Assembly (NCBI RefSeq): GCF_008189685.1
Contig: NZ_CP043312.1
Span: 186,001-250,000, forward strand
Length of the DNA: 64,000 nt
DNA from: Candidatus Sneabacter namystus
Lineage (GTDB): Bacteria; Pseudomonadota; Alphaproteobacteria; Rickettsiales; Rickettsiaceae
Direction: 5' to 3'
Shown here: positions 1 to 8,919 of the stretch, in pieces
Layout of the letters: the number at the start of each line of letters is the position of its first letter
Numbering within the stretch: the first letter of the stretch is position 1
Translations under genes and position numbers: made by a program
Notes under the pieces: generated by a model
The model's database searches: none
Told to the model about the DNA's origin: nothing
What the model saw: only the letters and a program-made list of their open reading frames with translations

Positions 1-480
1 TCCTCTTACAAGGTCATTCCATTCTAGTTTGACATTGTCTAATTTAAACCTGTAATACGGATTACGTCCCTCTTTTTCATATTGTTTTATTTTATCTTGG
101 CTGATTTTTAGACTAGCTCTATTATATTTTGGTGGCAATTTATTTACCAAGCAGAGTTGTCTATGCTGTTCTAATTCTTCTTTTGTTTCATAGCATGGGT
201 ATGCTTTGCCTATGGAAATAAGATATTGCGCAAAATGTTTGTATATCTGTGTTCTTTTAGATTGAAAAATAAGATCCTTCCATTCTATACTTAACCATCT
301 TAGATCAGAGAATATTGCATTACAAAATTCTTTACTCGTATTGCTTGCGTTTGTATCGTCGATTCTTAAAAGAAAATTTCCTTTGTGCTTTTTGGCATAT
401 AAGAAATTGATTAGTGCTGTTCTTGCGTTACCAACATGTAATAAGCCTGAAGGAGACGGAGCAAATCTAGTAATTTCCAT
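1..480 (-). CDS. gltX: Glutamate--tRNA ligase, N-terminal part (cut by window edge)
   Basis: Charges tRNA-Glu (and in some bacteria tRNA-Gln) with glutamate in the cytoplasm. I translated the minus strand from the ATG at 478-480. It opens MEITRFAPSPSGLLHVGNAR, the class I synthetase start with the HIGH-type motif HVGN at residues 15-18. The frame stays open for all 160 codons to the window edge, so the KMSKS loop and anticodon-binding domain lie outside. The gene starts 9 bp after the stop of the IMPase-like gene and so looks like the third gene of an efp-IMPase-gltX run. Bacteria of this group often carry two GltX paralogues; whether this one is discriminating cannot be told from the fragment. 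Confidence 0.93.
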   Translation of the reverse strand, partial: MEITRFAPSPSGLLHVGNARTALINFLYAKKHKGNFLLRIDDTNASNTSKEFCNAIFSDLRWLSIEWKDLIFQSKRTQIYKHFAQYLISIGKAYPCYETKEELEQHRQLCLVNKLPPKYNRASLKISQDKIKQYEKEGRNPYYRFKLDNVKLEWNDLVRG

Positions 481-489
481 TAAAGTGCT

Positions 490-1176
490 TTAGTCGTTTT
501 CTCGTGTGTATTGTTTTTTATACTCTTGTATGAGTAGTTGTGCACTTTTTTTTGTTGCTAAGTCCATATTTTTTGTATGTATCATATCTACTTTGTTTGA
601 TATTAGCGCCCAGATACAATATGTTGCAGATCCGACATTTAATTCTGTTATGCCTTTAGGTGGCATTTTATATTCATTAGTGCATGAGATTGGTGTATCT
701 ATTTTGGTAAATTGAGGACAATATACACGTGTAAAGCAGTCATGAGCTGTATCTTTTATCCATGTACCTTCTCTTGACACTGCGTAGCACGTATGATTTA
801 AGGCAGGAAAGTCGATCAAGCACGCCTGCACATTTTCACCCTTAGGTGAAATTTTTTGTAAAAATATTACAAAGGCAAAGAACGGTAAAGCTCGAGAAAA
901 ATTTGTTACTCCTTCTATTGGGGTAACAAAACATACATTATCCTCTGTTATATTTTGCTGTTCATCTACTTCGTCTGAAAAAATAACTTTGGTTTGTTGT
1001 TGCTCGTTAAAAAAAAATATTATGTCTTTTTTTATTTTTTTTATAGCTCCTTGAACAAATTTGGTTGTATTACTTTTTCCATTTTGTAGCAAACATAACT
1101 CTAGATAATCTCTGCGTAGTAGCATACTTGGCTTTTCTGCGCCTTTATGTAGCAGGCGTGCTAATATTAGAGACAT
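490..1176 (-). CDS. Inositol-monophosphatase (SuhB/CysQ) family protein, degenerate
   Basis: 228 aa, somewhat short for the family (about 260). The fold is recognisable: the central block FVTPIEGVTNFSRALPFFAF (from residue 83) aligns with the family's DPxDGTxNF and following xxPxFA segment, and MDLATKKSAQLLIQE (from 204) with the C-terminal WD motif. However, the two metal-binding aspartates of DPxDG are T85 and E88, the tryptophan before D205 is Met, and the usual glycine-rich tail after the WD motif is missing. Established members are Mg2+-dependent, lithium-sensitive phosphatases; SuhB is also an RNA-polymerase/ribosome biogenesis factor. Its start is one base beyond the stop of efp, and the efp-IMPase pairing is seen in Rickettsiales. 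I infer loss or change of phosphatase activity with possible retention of a structural role. Confidence 0.75.
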   Translation of the reverse strand: MSLILARLLHKGAEKPSMLLRRDYLELCLLQNGKSNTTKFVQGAIKKIKKDIIFFFNEQQQTKVIFSDEVDEQQNITEDNVCFVTPIEGVTNFSRALPFFAFVIFLQKISPKGENVQACLIDFPALNHTCYAVSREGTWIKDTAHDCFTRVYCPQFTKIDTPISCTNEYKMPPKGITELNVGSATYCIWALISNKVDMIHTKNMDLATKKSAQLLIQEYKKQYTREND

Positions 1177-1743
1177 TTATTTTACTTTTTCTACAAAAGA
1201 ACCATCTGATGTCTTTATTAATATGTCATCACCATTGTTTAAATATGGTGGAACAGATACTGTTAAAGATTCTGAAATGATTGCTTTTTTATATGATGCT
1301 TTGGCCGTTGCGCCTTTAATGCTGGGCGGTGTGTCTTGTATTGTTGCTACTATTTCATTTGGTAATACTATGAGAATGGGATTATCCATGTAGAACAGTA
1401 TTGCTACTTTTATCCCATCTAAAAGGAATTTTTTTTCTGTTCCTATTTTATCTTCATTAAGTTCAAATTGCTCAAAACTCTCTAAGTCCATAAAGAAAAA
1501 ACTGTTCTCATTTTGGTAGAGAAATTGACATTTCTTTTCTTCTATATGAGCCTTTTCTACTACGTCGGCGGAACGAAATCTCTTTTGAACTTTTGTATTT
1601 GAAGTTAAATTTTTCATTTCTACTTGTACATACGCAGGTCCTTTTCCAGGTTTTATATGCTCTGGCTGCTTTGTGACCGAGAATAGACAATTGTCCATTA
1701 CAAGCACATTACCTGCTCTTATGTCATTAGCATTGACTTTCAT
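1177..1743 (-). CDS. efp: Elongation factor P
   Basis: Binds between the P and E sites of the ribosome and rescues stalling at polyproline stretches. 188 aa when started at the ATG at 1741-1743; the frame is open further upstream to 1827, but the extra 28 residues do not resemble EF-P, whereas MKVNANDIRAGNVL is the canonical N-terminus. Three beta-barrel domains: KOW-like N-terminal domain with K34 in PGKGPAY, the residue that is modified in families with EpmA/B, then central and C-terminal OB domains ending NNGDDILIKTSDGSFVEK. It leads a tight run with the IMPase-like gene and gltX. A promoter-like pair lies at 1835-1863. Confidence 0.95.
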   Translation of the reverse strand: MKVNANDIRAGNVLVMDNCLFSVTKQPEHIKPGKGPAYVQVEMKNLTSNTKVQKRFRSADVVEKAHIEEKKCQFLYQNENSFFFMDLESFEQFELNEDKIGTEKKFLLDGIKVAILFYMDNPILIVLPNEIVATIQDTPPSIKGATAKASYKKAIISESLTVSVPPYLNNGDDILIKTSDGSFVEKVK

Positions 1744-1834
1744 AAAATAGGGCCGTAATTGTAGTTTGTTATATTTTACAGAAAAACGTTTTAAATAAAA
1801 AATTGTTTTATCTATAGGGATTTGCATTTACAAG

Positions 1835-1863
1835 AATGTAACAATATTTTGGCAACGGGGCAA
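1835..1863 (-). promoter_or_regulatory. Candidate sigma-70 promoter for efp
   Basis: Read on the minus strand: TTGCCC at 1863-1858, a 17-base spacer, TACATT at 1840-1835. It sits about 90 bp upstream of the efp start, in the only sizeable gap of the dapB-efp junction. Found by eye from spacing and similarity to TTGACA/TATAAT; not tested. Confidence 0.35.
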
Positions 1864-1898
1864 CTAGCTCTCGTGTCAAAAATGTGTATAGAATATCT

Positions 1899-2576
1899 TT
1901 AAAGAAAAACATCTTGCATAGAATATAAACTACCTGACTCTTTATTTAATAGCCACTTTGCTGCTTTTATAGCACCTAATGCAAACGGTTTTCTGCTGGT
2001 TACTTTATGTGATAATGTTATTTCTTCATCTTCTCCAAAAAACATGACTTGGTGTTCGCCTATGCTTTTACCGGCTCTTATTGTTGTATGATCGTGTGTA
2101 CGAGATATCTGTTGAGAAATCATTAAAGCTGTTCCAGAAGGTGCATCTTTTTTATCTTTGTGATGTATATCCAAGATTGTGGTGTCAAAAGAAGATGGTA
2201 GTATTTGCTCTATTGCTTTAGATGCTAACGCTAACGCTGTTGCTCCTATGGTTGTATTAGGAGCATACAAAATAGCATTCTTCTTTGCCATCTTTTTTAA
2301 ATACAACATTTGTTTGTCATTAAATCCTGTTGTTCCTATTATTACCTTTGTGGAATGTTTCGTAGTTTCTTCTAGAAGAGCAATTGTTCCTTTAGGGCTA
2401 GAAAAATCAAATATTATTTTTGCCATTTTACATAGCGTTTGTAATGTGGTGTCGGAATTTGTGTTTCTTGCTGCAGATAGATAAAATGTGCCATCTTGTA
2501 GGATAGCTTTTCTTAGCATTTTTCCCATTTTTCCAGACGATCCGTTAATCCCAACTGGAATATTTTTAGCAGACAT
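1899..2576 (-). CDS. dapB: 4-hydroxy-tetrahydrodipicolinate reductase
   Basis: NAD(P)H-dependent reduction of hydroxy-tetrahydrodipicolinate to tetrahydrodipicolinate in the lysine/meso-diaminopimelate pathway, cytoplasmic. 225 aa, slightly shorter than the usual 240-270. The Rossmann motif [12 protein letters not shown] is at residues 9-20, the IGTTGF segment follows, and the substrate-binding [13 protein letters not shown] block with its lysine and the DAPSGT signature is intact. The start overlaps the end of mnmG by 11 bp, so the two are probably cotranscribed and translationally coupled. Together with dapD and the dapF domain elsewhere in this window it indicates that the cell makes meso-DAP for peptidoglycan. 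Confidence 0.94.
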   Translation of the reverse strand: MSAKNIPVGINGSSGKMGKMLRKAILQDGTFYLSAARNTNSDTTLQTLCKMAKIIFDFSSPKGTIALLEETTKHSTKVIIGTTGFNDKQMLYLKKMAKKNAILYAPNTTIGATALALASKAIEQILPSSFDTTILDIHHKDKKDAPSGTALMISQQISRTHDHTTIRAGKSIGEHQVMFFGEDEEITLSHKVTSRKPFALGAIKAAKWLLNKESGSLYSMQDVFL

Positions 2577-4431
2577 AAGAATTTTTACTTTTTTTACTTA
2601 GCTGCTTTATGTGAAGTATAAGAGCTATAATGGCAGAGGGAGTGATCCCTTCTATCATTTTTGCTTCTTTTATGGTGTTAGGTTTATGTATAGAAAGCTT
2701 TTCTTTTATTTCTGTAGATATACTTTCTAGAGAGAGAAAATCTATATCATGTGGTATCTTGCATAAATCTTCTTTTCTTAGCATTTCTATTTCTTGATTT
2801 TGTCTCTTAAGATATGGTTCATATTTTGCCTCTATTTCTAGAGATTTCACGATGCTTAAGTCATTTTTATCTAATTGTGGCATTACGGCAAGAACGTCTT
2901 CTGCATGATAATGAGAGCGAGAAAGCATCGTATAAGCTGAGGTAGGAGCGTGATTTTGTAATGCAGAATCTGTTGTGCATTTTACAGTGGTTTGAGAGAG
3001 TAACTGCCTTAGCGTATTCATGGTTTTCATTTTTCTTTCGAAATGCTGCTTTCTTTCCTTTCCTATACACTTTATTGCATCTGCTAGAGGCGACAACCTT
3101 GCATCTGCATTGTCTTGTCTTATGCTGATACGATATTCCGAGCGAGAAGTAAACATTCTATATGGTTCTTGTACACCCTGTGTTACAAGGTCGTCTATCA
3201 TTACTCCTATATATGCTTGTGTTCTATCTATTATGAAAGGTGGTTGATTTTTTACTATTAAAGCTGCGTTAATTCCTGCTATTATCCCTTGTCCTGCAGC
3301 TTCTTCATAACCTGTTGTGCCATTAATTTGTCCTGCGAAAAAGAGCCTACTAATTTTTTTTGTTTCGAGAGATTGTCTCAGTTCTGTTGGATTCACAAAG
3401 TCGTATTCTACAGCGTATCCTGGTGTGATCATTGACACATTTTCTAATCCCTTTATTGTTCTTAAAAACAGGAGTTGTATCTCTTCTGGTAGGGAGTTAC
3501 TTATTCCGTTTGGATATACTACATTTGTTGACAGTCCTTCTGGTTCTAGGAAGATTTGATGTGCTGTTTTATTTGCAAACCTTACAACTTTTTCTTGAAT
3601 TGATGGGCAATATCTAGGAGCTATACTGTCTATTTTATAAAGCCTTACCCCAGATTTTTGTATGTTATTTTTTATTATTTCATGAGTTTTTTCATTAGTG
3701 TGTGTAATATGACAATCTATCTGTGGCACATGTATCACGTTGTTTAAGTATGAGAATGGTCTTGGAATTTCGTCACCTTGTTGGGGGGTAATTTTGTCAT
3801 AATTTATAGTATTTTTATCTAATCTGGGTGGAGTGCCGGTAAACAATCTTCCTAAAGCAAAATTGTACTCTTTCAGTGTTTTTGATAGCCCATAAGTAGC
3901 TTCTTCGTTTATTCTTCCCAAGGGTTTGGATTGTTTGCCTATACACACTACTCCTGATAAAAATGTCCCTGTACATAAAACTACTGATTTTGCATTAATT
4001 ACACTGTTGTCAAATAATTTTACTGCTTTTACAGTGTCATTTTTTACTATGATATCTTCTACTTTTGAGAAAAGGATTTTTAGACCTTTTTGTTGTTTTA
4101 ATAGTTTGGTGACGGCATGTGCATATAATTGTCTGTCTGCTTGTGCTCTTGGGCCCCACACTGCAGGGCCTCTACTTTCGTTAAGCATTTTATAATGAAT
4201 GCCAGCTTGATCTATTGCAACTCCCATAATACCGTCTAATGCATCTACCTCTTTGACTATGGTTCCCTTCCCTATGCCGCCTATCGATGGGTTGCATGAC
4301 ATTTGCCCTAAATCAGATTGACGTGGTGTAATAAGTAAAGTATTAGCTCCTATTCTGGCAGCCGCAGCTGCAGCTTCACATCCTGCATGACCTGCTCCTA
4401 TAACAATTACGTCAAAATCACTTTCTATCAT
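2566..4431 (-). CDS. mnmG: tRNA uridine-5-carboxymethylaminomethyl modification enzyme MnmG (GidA)
   Basis: With MnmE, installs the (carboxymethyl)aminomethyl group on wobble U34 of tRNAs reading NNA/NNG codons, using FAD and methylene-tetrahydrofolate. 621 aa, full length. Visible: dinucleotide-binding GAGHAG at residues 12-17, the GidA signatures [10 protein letters not shown] and GPRAQADR, the second FAD segment around GYEEAAGQG, and the C-terminal MnmE/tRNA-binding helical domain. It is followed by dapB with an 11-bp overlap. The 180-bp gap upstream separates it from infC and holds a weak promoter-like pair at 4515-4543. Confidence 0.97.
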   Translation of the reverse strand: MIESDFDVIVIGAGHAGCEAAAAAARIGANTLLITPRQSDLGQMSCNPSIGGIGKGTIVKEVDALDGIMGVAIDQAGIHYKMLNESRGPAVWGPRAQADRQLYAHAVTKLLKQQKGLKILFSKVEDIIVKNDTVKAVKLFDNSVINAKSVVLCTGTFLSGVVCIGKQSKPLGRINEEATYGLSKTLKEYNFALGRLFTGTPPRLDKNTINYDKITPQQGDEIPRPFSYLNNVIHVPQIDCHITHTNEKTHEIIKNNIQKSGVRLYKIDSIAPRYCPSIQEKVVRFANKTAHQIFLEPEGLSTNVVYPNGISNSLPEEIQLLFLRTIKGLENVSMITPGYAVEYDFVNPTELRQSLETKKISRLFFAGQINGTTGYEEAAGQGIIAGINAALIVKNQPPFIIDRTQAYIGVMIDDLVTQGVQEPYRMFTSRSEYRISIRQDNADARLSPLADAIKCIGKERKQHFERKMKTMNTLRQLLSQTTVKCTTDSALQNHAPTSAYTMLSRSHYHAEDVLAVMPQLDKNDLSIVKSLEIEAKYEPYLKRQNQEIEMLRKEDLCKIPHDIDFLSLESISTEIKEKLSIHKPNTIKEAKMIEGITPSAIIALILHIKQLSKKSKNSYVC

Positions 4432-4514
4432 AGAAGAATTTAAAACAGATTATTAACAGAGACTTTGATACTATCTTTCAGGTAGTATTTCATAATGACA
4501 ACTTTTCAGCTTAA

Positions 4515-4543
4515 ATGTAAAAGGCATTTTTGCACTAACTCAA
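4515..4543 (-). promoter_or_regulatory. Candidate promoter for mnmG-dapB
   Basis: Minus-strand TTGAGT (4543-4538), 17-base spacer, TTACAT (4520-4515), about 85 bp before the mnmG start. A small stem (ATACTATC paired with GGTAGTAT, loop TTTCA) lies between it and the gene at about 4470-4490. Both are visual calls. Confidence 0.3.
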
Positions 4544-4611
4544 TTATCCTTTAATAAATCTACCTTATCACATGGTGAGGATAAAATGGCAATGAAGATG
4601 TCTATTGATGG

Positions 4612-5139
4612 TTATCTATTTTTGGCTTGAGATATTTGCATCACCATATTTCTTCCTTCGAATTTTGGTTCATAGTCTTTTGTTGCTATAGATGAGACAC
4701 TATCCCAAATTTTATCTAACACTTTTCTTCCTTGTTCTGAGAATAATACCTCCCTGCCTTTGAATTTCATGTATATTTTCACTTGGGCTCCATCTTGTAT
4801 AAATTTGGTAACTTGTTTTATTTTGACGTCAAGGTCATGAGCTTCTATTGATGGCTTCATTTTCACCTCCTTCAGTTCAACCTTTTTTTGTTTCTTTTTT
4901 GCAAGTTGCAGCTTTTTTTTCGCTTGATATTTGAGCTTTCCTAAATCTGCTATTCTGCATACAGGAGGTGATGCTGTTGCAGAAATTTCAATTAAATCAA
5001 GGTTTTGTTCTGCAGCCATACTTAACCCTTTTTCTAAAGGACATACGCCTACCATGTGTCCATTGACGTCAATCAGCCTAATTTCTTTAGCTACAATTTG
5101 GTTATTTGCCTTGAAAGACTTACCTATAAACTTCTGTAT
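4612..5139 (-). CDS. infC: Translation initiation factor IF-3, non-canonical start codon
   Basis: Binds the 30S subunit, checks start-codon/initiator pairing and prevents premature 50S joining. The first ATG (5053-5055) would give 147 aa beginning inside the N-domain, because the frame upstream still encodes conserved IF-3 sequence (KANNQIVAKEIRLIDVNGH). Between the upstream in-frame stop and that ATG there is no ATG, GTG or TTG, only ATT, ATA and one CTG. I placed the start at the ATA at 5137-5139, six bases after an AGG, giving 175 aa, the normal size; the ATA at 5125-5127 is an alternative. AUU/AUA/AUC starts in infC are the known basis of its autoregulation. The SPPVCRI and C-terminal KFKGREV segments are typical. 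It follows thrS as in many bacteria. Confidence 0.92.
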   Translation of the reverse strand: MQKFIGKSFKANNQIVAKEIRLIDVNGHMVGVCPLEKGLSMAAEQNLDLIEISATASPPVCRIADLGKLKYQAKKKLQLAKKKQKKVELKEVKMKPSIEAHDLDVKIKQVTKFIQDGAQVKIYMKFKGREVLFSEQGRKVLDKIWDSVSSIATKDYEPKFEGRNMVMQISQAKNR

Positions 5140-5250
5140 AAAATACCTACATATATAATTTACAATGTCAGTACCACTTGGTACTAAAACATAATATCAC
5201 GACTGAGCAAGTATAAGTTTTTCTGATACAAAGCTCAACACCCTTGGAAA

Positions 5251-7137
5251 TTAAATAGGGTAAGAAGATTTGATCAAGTTGATAAGTTGCTCTATTTGCA
5301 TTGTGGTTGTTACACCTTCTCTATCACGTACGCTGATATTTCGCTCATTCATTTCATTGTTTCCTATTATTGCGATAAAAGGAATTTTTTGTTTTGTTAT
5401 TTCTCTTATTTTATACCCTATGGTGTCATTTTTTATATTAAGAGCAGCGCGAACACCGTTTTGCACAAGGATTTTGTGTGCCGAGGTGGCATAATCTGTA
5501 CATGCAGAAACAACGGTGGCTATGCTAACTTGTACAGGTGATAACCATACTGGCAACTTGCCTTCATAATGTTCTATTAGAATACCTATAAATCTTTCAA
5601 AAGATCCTAATATAGCTCTGTGAATCATAACTGGGTAGCATTTTTCCCCACTAGAGTCTATGTACGTTGCCGAGAGTCTCTTAGGAAGTATAAAGTCCAA
5701 TTGTAATGTGCCGCATTGCCAGTTTCTTTTTATGGCATCTTGCAGATGAAATTCTATTTTAGGTCCATAAAATGCTCCTTCTCCTTTTTCGTAAGAATAA
5801 GGGATATTAGTTTTTTCTATTGCTTTTAGTAGCGATTGTTCTGCATGGTCCCAGGTACTATCATTTCCTACTCGTTCTTTTGGTCTGTCTGCAAATTTCA
5901 TTGTTATGTTGGTAAAACCAAAATCTTTGTACGTTTCTTGTAACAGTGTGCAAAAATTAATTGTTTCTTCTGTTATTTGCTCCTCAGAGCAAAAAATATG
6001 AGCATCATCTATAGAAAAGCTTTGCACTCTCATTAATCCATGTAATGCTCCTGACGCTTCGTTTCTATGACAGATTCCAAATTCTGACATTCTTATTGGT
6101 AATTCTTTGTAGCTTTTTAGCCCTTGTTTAAATATTTCTACATGGCATGGGCAATTCATAGGTTTAAGAGACATATCTTCTTTACTTAAGATAAACATGT
6201 TTTCTGAAAATTTATCCAAATGTCCTGAGGTGCGCCACAGATCATTTGAACATAATATTGGAGTTTGTACTTGTACGTAATTGTTTCTCTGTAGTTTCTT
6301 TTTTATGTATTGTTGTATGACATCTAGTATTGCGAAACCGTTCGGGTGCCAGAATACCATACCTGGAGCTTCTGTTTGCCAATGAAACAGATCTAAGTAC
6401 GATCCGATTTTTCTATGGTCACGTTTTTTTGCAGATTCCAACATAAGCAAATAATCCTTTAATTGTTGCTTTGAACTCCATGCTGTTCCATAGATTCTTT
6501 GCAACATTTTATTGTTTTTATCTGCCCGCCAGTATGATCCTGATACCTTCATTAATTTTACGTGTTGTACAAATGATGTATTTAATCCGTGAGGACCCTT
6601 ACACAGATCTGTAAAATTCCCCTGTTTATAACAAGTTATTTGTTCCGATTCTGGTATATTGTTTTTTATAATATCTACCTTGTACATTTCTTGTTGCTGA
6701 GAGAAAAAATCTATTGCTTCTTCTCGTGACATGTTTATTCTCGTTATTTCACAGTTAGACTTAGCAATATTTTTCATTTCTTTTTCTATGTTCTGAAAAT
6801 CACGTTCTGTTATTTTATATTCTAGGTCTATATCGTAGAAAAAGCCGTCTTCTATTACAGGTCCTGTAGCAATTTTTGCTTCTGGGTAAAGATTTTTTAT
6901 CGCTTGAGCTAATATATGGGCTGCATCGTGTCTTAACACCTCCACAGATTCAGAATCTTGTGTAGTAATAATGCGCATTGTGCATTGAGAGTCAAAGATG
7001 TCGCGCAAATCATATAATTTATCTTCTATTAACACTGCTACAGCATTTTCAATGTTTAAAGTACGTGCTATTTGTATACCAGAAGAGCCTAAGGCCACTT
7101 GAGTTGTTTTTCCGTTGGGTAAAGATATTGAAATCAT
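5251..7137 (-). CDS. thrS: Threonine--tRNA ligase
   Basis: Class II synthetase charging tRNA-Thr, with editing of mischarged serine. 628 aa. Domains in order: TGS domain (about 1-62), editing domain with the paired histidines H70 and H74 in HDAAHILAQ, catalytic domain with the zinc cysteine in MNCPCHVEIF, motif 2 around FGICHRNEASGALHG, and the anticodon-binding domain from about 530 (VQVSIATVV...). It is upstream of infC on the same strand, the widespread thrS-infC arrangement. The 85-bp gap to pth on the other strand must carry divergent promoters. Confidence 0.98.
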   Translation of the reverse strand: MISISLPNGKTTQVALGSSGIQIARTLNIENAVAVLIEDKLYDLRDIFDSQCTMRIITTQDSESVEVLRHDAAHILAQAIKNLYPEAKIATGPVIEDGFFYDIDLEYKITERDFQNIEKEMKNIAKSNCEITRINMSREEAIDFFSQQQEMYKVDIIKNNIPESEQITCYKQGNFTDLCKGPHGLNTSFVQHVKLMKVSGSYWRADKNNKMLQRIYGTAWSSKQQLKDYLLMLESAKKRDHRKIGSYLDLFHWQTEAPGMVFWHPNGFAILDVIQQYIKKKLQRNNYVQVQTPILCSNDLWRTSGHLDKFSENMFILSKEDMSLKPMNCPCHVEIFKQGLKSYKELPIRMSEFGICHRNEASGALHGLMRVQSFSIDDAHIFCSEEQITEETINFCTLLQETYKDFGFTNITMKFADRPKERVGNDSTWDHAEQSLLKAIEKTNIPYSYEKGEGAFYGPKIEFHLQDAIKRNWQCGTLQLDFILPKRLSATYIDSSGEKCYPVMIHRAILGSFERFIGILIEHYEGKLPVWLSPVQVSIATVVSACTDYATSAHKILVQNGVRAALNIKNDTIGYKIREITKQKIPFIAIIGNNEMNERNISVRDREGVTTTMQIEQLINLIKSSYPI

Positions 7138-7222
7138 GCTAAAATTCTAAACGTTTTGTATAAGTGCCTTAAGTGTATAATTGAGTTACTTTTTTTTAAA
7201 GACTTTCTTGATTCATGTATAT

Positions 7223-7798
7223 ATGATTCTTGTGTGTGGGCTTGGCAATGTTGGAACGACATATCGTTGTACACGTCACAATGTTGGGTTTTTTGTGGTA
7301 GATATGATAGCAAAGCAGTACTGTGAGGAATTTACTTTCTGTAGTAAATTTGACGCCTTTGTTGCAAAATTATCTATCAATGCGTGTCATGTAACTTTGG
7401 TAAAACCATCTTTGTTGATGAATAATTCTGGTGTTTCTTTAGGTAAGGTAGTGCATTATTACAAGGTTGACCCGGATAAAGTTATAGTAATACATGATGA
7501 TATTGATTTGGCATTAGGTAGAGTTAAGCTTAAAAAAGCTGGTAGTGCCGGAGGGCATAACGGAATTAAATCTATAGATACCTTTTTGGGAAATGAATAT
7601 TGGCGAATAAGAATTGGTATAGGGCGTCCTGATTTTGGTGATGTGAGTAATTATGTGTTGTCTCGGTTTAGTGGTGACGAACTTACTGTAATTAAAGAAA
7701 TTACTAAATTTATAGCGCAAAGTTTTGATTTAGGTGAATGGAAAGATATAAGGAAATATATAAACGAACGTTTAATAAAGAAGCAACATGAGTCTTAA
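7223..7798 (+). CDS. pth: Peptidyl-tRNA hydrolase
   Basis: Cleaves peptidyl-tRNA that drops off the ribosome and recycles the tRNA. Started at the ATG at 7223, giving 191 aa that begins MILVCGLGNVGTTY; the frame is open 14 codons further, but the canonical N-terminus is here and a perfect TATAAT at 7176-7181 would put the transcript start just at the longer version. The active-site histidine lies in TRHNVGFFV and the aspartate in HDDIDLALGRVKLKKAGSAGGHNG, both family signatures. It overlaps ychF by 11 bp; the pth-ychF pair is common in proteobacteria. Confidence 0.96.
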   Translation: MILVCGLGNVGTTYRCTRHNVGFFVVDMIAKQYCEEFTFCSKFDAFVAKLSINACHVTLVKPSLLMNNSGVSLGKVVHYYKVDPDKVIVIHDDIDLALGRVKLKKAGSAGGHNGIKSIDTFLGNEYWRIRIGIGRPDFGDVSNYVLSRFSGDELTVIKEITKFIAQSFDLGEWKDIRKYINERLIKKQHES

Positions 7799-8873
7799 AT
7801 GCGGTATTGTAGGGTTACCTAATGTTGGCAAGTCTACCTTGTTTAATGCTCTTACTGGTTCTAGCAAAGCTGAGGCAGCTAATTATCCTTTTTGTACGAT
7901 AGAGCCTAACTCTGCTAAGGTTCCTGTTCCTGACATACGTTTGCAACAATTAGCTGCTCATGCTAAGTCTGATTCTATCATCCCTGCTTACGTGGAATTT
8001 GTTGATATTGCTGGATTGGTTTCCGGCGCCAGTAAAGGTGAAGGGTTAGGAAATAAGTTTCTTTCTCATATAAGAGAGGTAGATGCTATTATGCATGTAG
8101 TAAGGTGTTTTGACGATAGAAGCATATTACATGTGTCTGATACAGTAGATCCTGTGCGTGATATTCAAGTCATAGAGACAGAGCTTATGCTAGCAGATTT
8201 GCAATCATTGGAAAAACAATTAACCACTTGGCGTAGACAAGCTAAATCTGGAGATTCTTACGCGCAAAATAAAGAAAAAGTCATTTTAGACCTTATTGCG
8301 CTTTTAGAAAAAGGTATAAAAATAACTAAATCTGATATTTTTGATGTTCAAAAAAATGTCATTCTATCTTTAAATCTTATTACCAGTAAGCCTTGTATAT
8401 ACCTATGTAACATTCCGGATATGTGTATCAATGACGGTAATGAATATTTACGTTCTGTTTATGCTTACCTGAAAGAAAGAAATGATATACCGTTATCGTT
8501 TTCTGCTCAAATAGAGTATGAGGTGTCGTTATTACAATCTGACGCTGAAAAGAGGCAATTTTTGGATACTTTGGGCCTCAAAGAAAGTGGCGTGGAAAGA
8601 GTTGCACGAGCAGCATATTCACTGTTAAATCTTGAAAGTTATTTTACGGTTGGTCCTCAAGAAACTAGAATGTGGACTATTAGTAAAGGTACTAAAGCCC
8701 CTGATGCAGGTGGAGTGATACATTCAGACTTTAGAGATGGATTTATTAAAGCTGAAGTTATTTCTTGTGAAGATTATTTAAACACAGGCAAGAAGGTGAA
8801 CATGCGTATTGAAGGTAAAGAGTATATTGTGCAAGACGGAGATGTAATACATTTTCTCTTTAATAAGACGTAG
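7788..8873 (+). CDS. ychF: Ribosome-binding ATPase YchF
   Basis: Obg-family P-loop protein that prefers ATP and binds ribosomes, linked to stress and redox responses. 361 aa, normal size. P-loop GLPNVGKS at residues 9-16, switch II DIAGLVSGASKGEGLGNKFL, NIPD in place of the GTPase NKxD (as expected for this ATPase), a coiled-coil insertion in the middle and a C-terminal TGS domain (DFRDGFIKAEVI). Translationally coupled to pth by an 11-bp overlap. Confidence 0.97.
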   Translation: MSLKCGIVGLPNVGKSTLFNALTGSSKAEAANYPFCTIEPNSAKVPVPDIRLQQLAAHAKSDSIIPAYVEFVDIAGLVSGASKGEGLGNKFLSHIREVDAIMHVVRCFDDRSILHVSDTVDPVRDIQVIETELMLADLQSLEKQLTTWRRQAKSGDSYAQNKEKVILDLIALLEKGIKITKSDIFDVQKNVILSLNLITSKPCIYLCNIPDMCINDGNEYLRSVYAYLKERNDIPLSFSAQIEYEVSLLQSDAEKRQFLDTLGLKESGVERVARAAYSLLNLESYFTVGPQETRMWTISKGTKAPDAGGVIHSDFRDGFIKAEVISCEDYLNTGKKVNMRIEGKEYIVQDGDVIHFLFNKT

Positions 8874-8919
8874 ATCCTGCGATACTCAAATAAGATAACC
8901 TACTAATTAATTTTATCAG

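Noticed and set aside
1744-1827. Longer efp start adding 28 residues
   Set aside because: Not like any EF-P N-terminus; the ATG at 1741-1743 places K34 at its canonical number.
4470-4490. Stem ATACTATC/GGTAGTAT before mnmG as an attenuator or infC terminator
   Set aside because: Contains a wobble pair and has no T-run; too weak to call.
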